Of a stretch of 64,000 nucleotides of DNA, positions 62,292-64,000 are shown piece after piece. Positions within the stretch are counted from its first letter, which is position 1, and every line of letters starts with the position of its first letter. The stretch comes from Gluconobacter albidus (GTDB lineage: Bacteria; Pseudomonadota; Alphaproteobacteria; Acetobacterales; Acetobacteraceae). A program made the translations under genes and the position numbers. The notes beneath the pieces were generated by a model. The model was not told the DNA's origin. It searched no databases and saw only the letters and a program-made list of their open reading frames with translations. The stretch spans positions 1-64,000 of the forward strand of contig NZ_BEWL01000003.1 in assembly GCF_002723915.1 (NCBI RefSeq). The letters run 5' to 3'.

Positions 62292-63014
62292 TCAGGCGCC
62301 GTCCGTCGTCGGGCCATCATCCAGCGCGTAGCCGGCCGCGCGCACGGTCCGCACCAGATCGACCTCGCCCGGCCCGTTGATGGCCTTGCGCAGACGCCGG
62401 ATATGGACGTCGATCGTCCGGATCTCGACATGGATGTTCTGCCCCCAGATCCGGCGCAGCAGATCCTCGCGGGAAAACACCTTGCGCGGATTGCGGATCA
62501 GCAGGTCCAGCAGGCGATATTCCGTCGGCCCCAGAGACAGCATCCGACCGCCACGCTCCACGCGGTGCGTCTCAGGGTCGAGCGTGATGTCCGCGAAGGA
62601 CAGACGGTCATAGGAAGACTGGTGCCGCCGCAGCAGGGCGCGCAGACGTGCATCGAGCGTATCGACGCTGCACGGCTTCATCAGATAATCGTCCGCACCC
62701 GTGTCCAGCCCACGGATCGCATCCTGCTCGGCCGAACGCGCCGTCAGCAGCAGAACCGGCACGTCGCGCAGGGCAGGATTGGCCCGGATGCGACGGCACA
62801 CATCCAGTCCGGACAGACCCGGAAGCATCCAGTCCAGAACAACGGCGTCAGGGCGCGATGTCTCAAGCGCCAGAAGCGCCGCTTCTCCATCTTCTGCCGT
62901 CTCGACGCGGTAGCCGCGCTGTTCGAGATTATAGCAGGTCATCAGCAGCAGGGCCGGATCATCCTCGACGAGAAGAACAAGTCCCTTGGCGCGCGCGGGG
63001 GATGGGGCCTTCAC
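62292..63014 (-). CDS. phoB: Phosphate regulon response regulator PhoB
   Basis: 240 aa. Receiver domain with LLVEDDPALLL, phospho-Asp in DAVVLDWMLPGLSG, LLTARSAEQD and DYLMKPCS; then an OmpR-type winged helix (TEYRLLDLLIRNPRKVFSREDLLRRIWGQ...TIDVHIRRLRKAIN). It binds Pho boxes and activates phosphate-uptake genes. Its start overlaps the phoU stop by 4 bases. Confidence 0.95.
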   Translation of the reverse strand: MKAPSPARAKGLVLLVEDDPALLLMTCYNLEQRGYRVETAEDGEAALLALETSRPDAVVLDWMLPGLSGLDVCRRIRANPALRDVPVLLLTARSAEQDAIRGLDTGADDYLMKPCSVDTLDARLRALLRRHQSSYDRLSFADITLDPETHRVERGGRMLSLGPTEYRLLDLLIRNPRKVFSREDLLRRIWGQNIHVEIRTIDVHIRRLRKAINGPGEVDLVRTVRAAGYALDDGPTTDGA

Positions 63015-63745
63015 CGGACGTCCGGCTCCTGCATCGTTTCCGCCACTGTCAGAGCCGAGGCCGGCCCACCGCGCGGCCGCAGGGACGGCAGATTGTCGCC
63101 CGTCACGGCGTAAAAGACGCGCTCGGCGATATTGGTCGCATGATCGCCGATCCGCTCAAGGTTCTTGGCGATGAACAGCAGTTCCGTGCAGGCGCGGATG
63201 TTGCGGGCATCTTCCATCATGTACGTGACGAGTTCACGGAACAGGGCCGTGTAGTATTCGTCTACCGCACGGTCCGAGTGCCAGACTTCCATGGCCCGGT
63301 TGGAATCCTGCTGTGTGATCGCATCAATCGAACGGCGCAGGTTTTCCTGCACCAGACGCCCCATGCTGCGCAGCCCCGAGAGCGAAATCTGGTTTTCCGG
63401 CATCCGGATTCGCAGCGAACGGCGCGCAATGGAGGAAGCGTAATCGCCGATCCGCTCCAGATCGCCCGTGATTTTCAGGGCCGCCACGATTTCGCGCAGA
63501 TCGCCCGCCATGGGGCTTCGCAGTGCCAGAAGACGGATCGCGAGGCTCTCGACCTCACGTTCGAGCTGGTCCACTTCCGGGTCCTGACGCGCCGCCGCAT
63601 CGGCGGCTTCCTCGTTGCGGTCCGCAATGGCGGACAGCGCGAGGGCGACCTGATTTTCCACGATGCCGCCCATCTGCGCCATCATGGAGCGGAGCTGGCC
63701 CAGCTCCTGTTCGTAGCTTTTGACGATATGGGATCTGTCAGCCAT
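63011..63745 (-). CDS. phoU: Phosphate transport system regulator PhoU
   Basis: 244 aa, two PhoU helical-bundle repeats. Metal-binding acidic clusters appear as DLERIGDYASSIARR and, in the second repeat, KNLERIGDHATNIAERV, the classic E/DxxxDxxxN pattern. It links the Pst transporter to PhoR and damps signalling under phosphate excess. It lies 6 bases downstream of pstB. Confidence 0.96.
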   Translation of the reverse strand: MADRSHIVKSYEQELGQLRSMMAQMGGIVENQVALALSAIADRNEEAADAAARQDPEVDQLEREVESLAIRLLALRSPMAGDLREIVAALKITGDLERIGDYASSIARRSLRIRMPENQISLSGLRSMGRLVQENLRRSIDAITQQDSNRAMEVWHSDRAVDEYYTALFRELVTYMMEDARNIRACTELLFIAKNLERIGDHATNIAERVFYAVTGDNLPSLRPRGGPASALTVAETMQEPDVR

Positions 63746-63751
63746 GACGCG

Positions 63752-64000
63752 TTATCCAAACCTGCCGGTGATGTAGTCCTGGGTCTGCTGCTGCTTCGGA
63801 TTGGTGAACATCCGGTCCGCGCTGTCCACTTCGATCAGACGCCCCATGTAAAAGAACGCCACCTGATCCGCACAGCGTGCAGCCTGCTGCATGTTGTGGG
63901 TCACGATCGCAATCGTGAATTCTTCCTTGAGTTCGTCAAGCAGTTCTTCGATACGCGCCGTGGAGATCGGGTCCAGAGCCGAGGTCGGTTCGTCGAGCAG
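63752..64000 (-). CDS. pstB: Phosphate ABC transporter ATPase PstB (3' part, cut by window end)
   Basis: The last 82 codons are visible, read leftward to TAA at 63752-63754. They contain Walker B and D-loop ([13 protein letters not shown]), the H-loop His in [15 protein letters not shown], and the typical PstB ending [15 protein letters not shown]. The rest, with Walker A and the signature, lies beyond base 64000. It energises PstSCA phosphate uptake. Confidence 0.95.
   Translation of the reverse strand: MLDEPTSALDPISTARIEELLDELKEEFTIAIVTHNMQQAARCADQVAFFYMGRLIEVDSADRMFTNPKQQQTQDYITGRFG

Noticed and set aside
1-64000. CRISPR arrays, toxin-antitoxin, restriction or other defence systems, prophage, tRNA and rRNA genes
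   Set aside because: Looked for repeat-spacer arrays, paired small ORFs, nuclease motifs and cloverleaf T-loops by eye; none found. A tRNAscan and DefenseFinder run would be needed to exclude them fully.

Overview
The window is chromosomal DNA of an alphaproteobacterium, most likely an acetic acid bacterium (Acetobacteraceae, Gluconobacter-like). Pointers are the GC-rich, dense, operon-rich coding, an NAD-type isocitrate dehydrogenase paired with aconitase A, a MotE/DUF6468 flagellar cluster of alphaproteobacterial type, and TonB receptor and RND genes of the style usual in this family. The assignment is inference from protein character; no database search was run. I saw no rRNA, tRNA, CRISPR array, prophage or recognisable defence island.

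Layout. 1-3.25 kb is an AT-rich accessory patch: a decayed transposase remnant, an intact IS5-family element with a -1 frameshift transposase, and a 697-aa protein that looks like two glycosyltransferase modules (degenerate DXD-type N-terminal half, GT61 C-terminal half). 3.3-8.1 kb: a LysR regulator divergent from icd-acnA. 8.1-13.8 kb: a LysE-type exporter with a coupled 27-aa membrane peptide, ahpC-ahpF divergent from oxyR, and a polytopic membrane protein coupled to oxyR. 13.9-16.8 kb: a small secreted protein, an Na+/H+ antiporter, a lipoprotein and a GST. 16.8-20.5 kb: a sulfur-transfer operon of two adjacent cysteine desulfurases, ferredoxin and mnmA, with the GST as its last gene. 20.7-27.5 kb: an alpha/beta hydrolase, an ABC exporter pair, tyrS, and a membrane protein/DesK-like kinase/NarL-type regulator operon. 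27.5-30.4 kb: lutABC for lactate oxidation. 30.6-37.3 kb: rpe/heparinase-like/GT4 operon, an AGE-family sugar isomerase, a DUF218 protein and an MFS exporter. 37.4-38.9 kb: a chemoreceptor without a periplasmic sensor domain. 39.0-43.4 kb: a TPP riboswitch followed by TonB receptor, APH-fold kinase and PnuC/PnuT transporter, i.e. a thiamine acquisition operon. 43.5-50.5 kb: an RND tripartite efflux operon divergent from a TetR regulator, separated by a perfect 18-bp inverted repeat. 50.5-55.9 kb: fliL-fliM-DUF6468-motE and an 850-aa periplasmic protein. 55.9-64 kb: a SLT/SPOR lipoprotein, amino acid permease, prolyl oligopeptidase, and pstB-phoU-phoB-phoR (pstB cut by the window end).

How parts work together. 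Most operons are tightly packed with ATGA/TGATG overlaps, so translational coupling is the norm. The strongest regulatory calls from sequence are the TPP riboswitch, the OxyR/ahpCF pair (both redox cysteines of OxyR are present), the TetR/RND dyad and a FadR-type operator motif upstream of lutABC. The items I consider most worth following are the double-glycosyltransferase protein in AT-rich DNA, the complete riboswitch-led thiamine uptake operon, the large unknown protein downstream of motE (a candidate MotC analogue), and the SD-supported 27-aa peptide.
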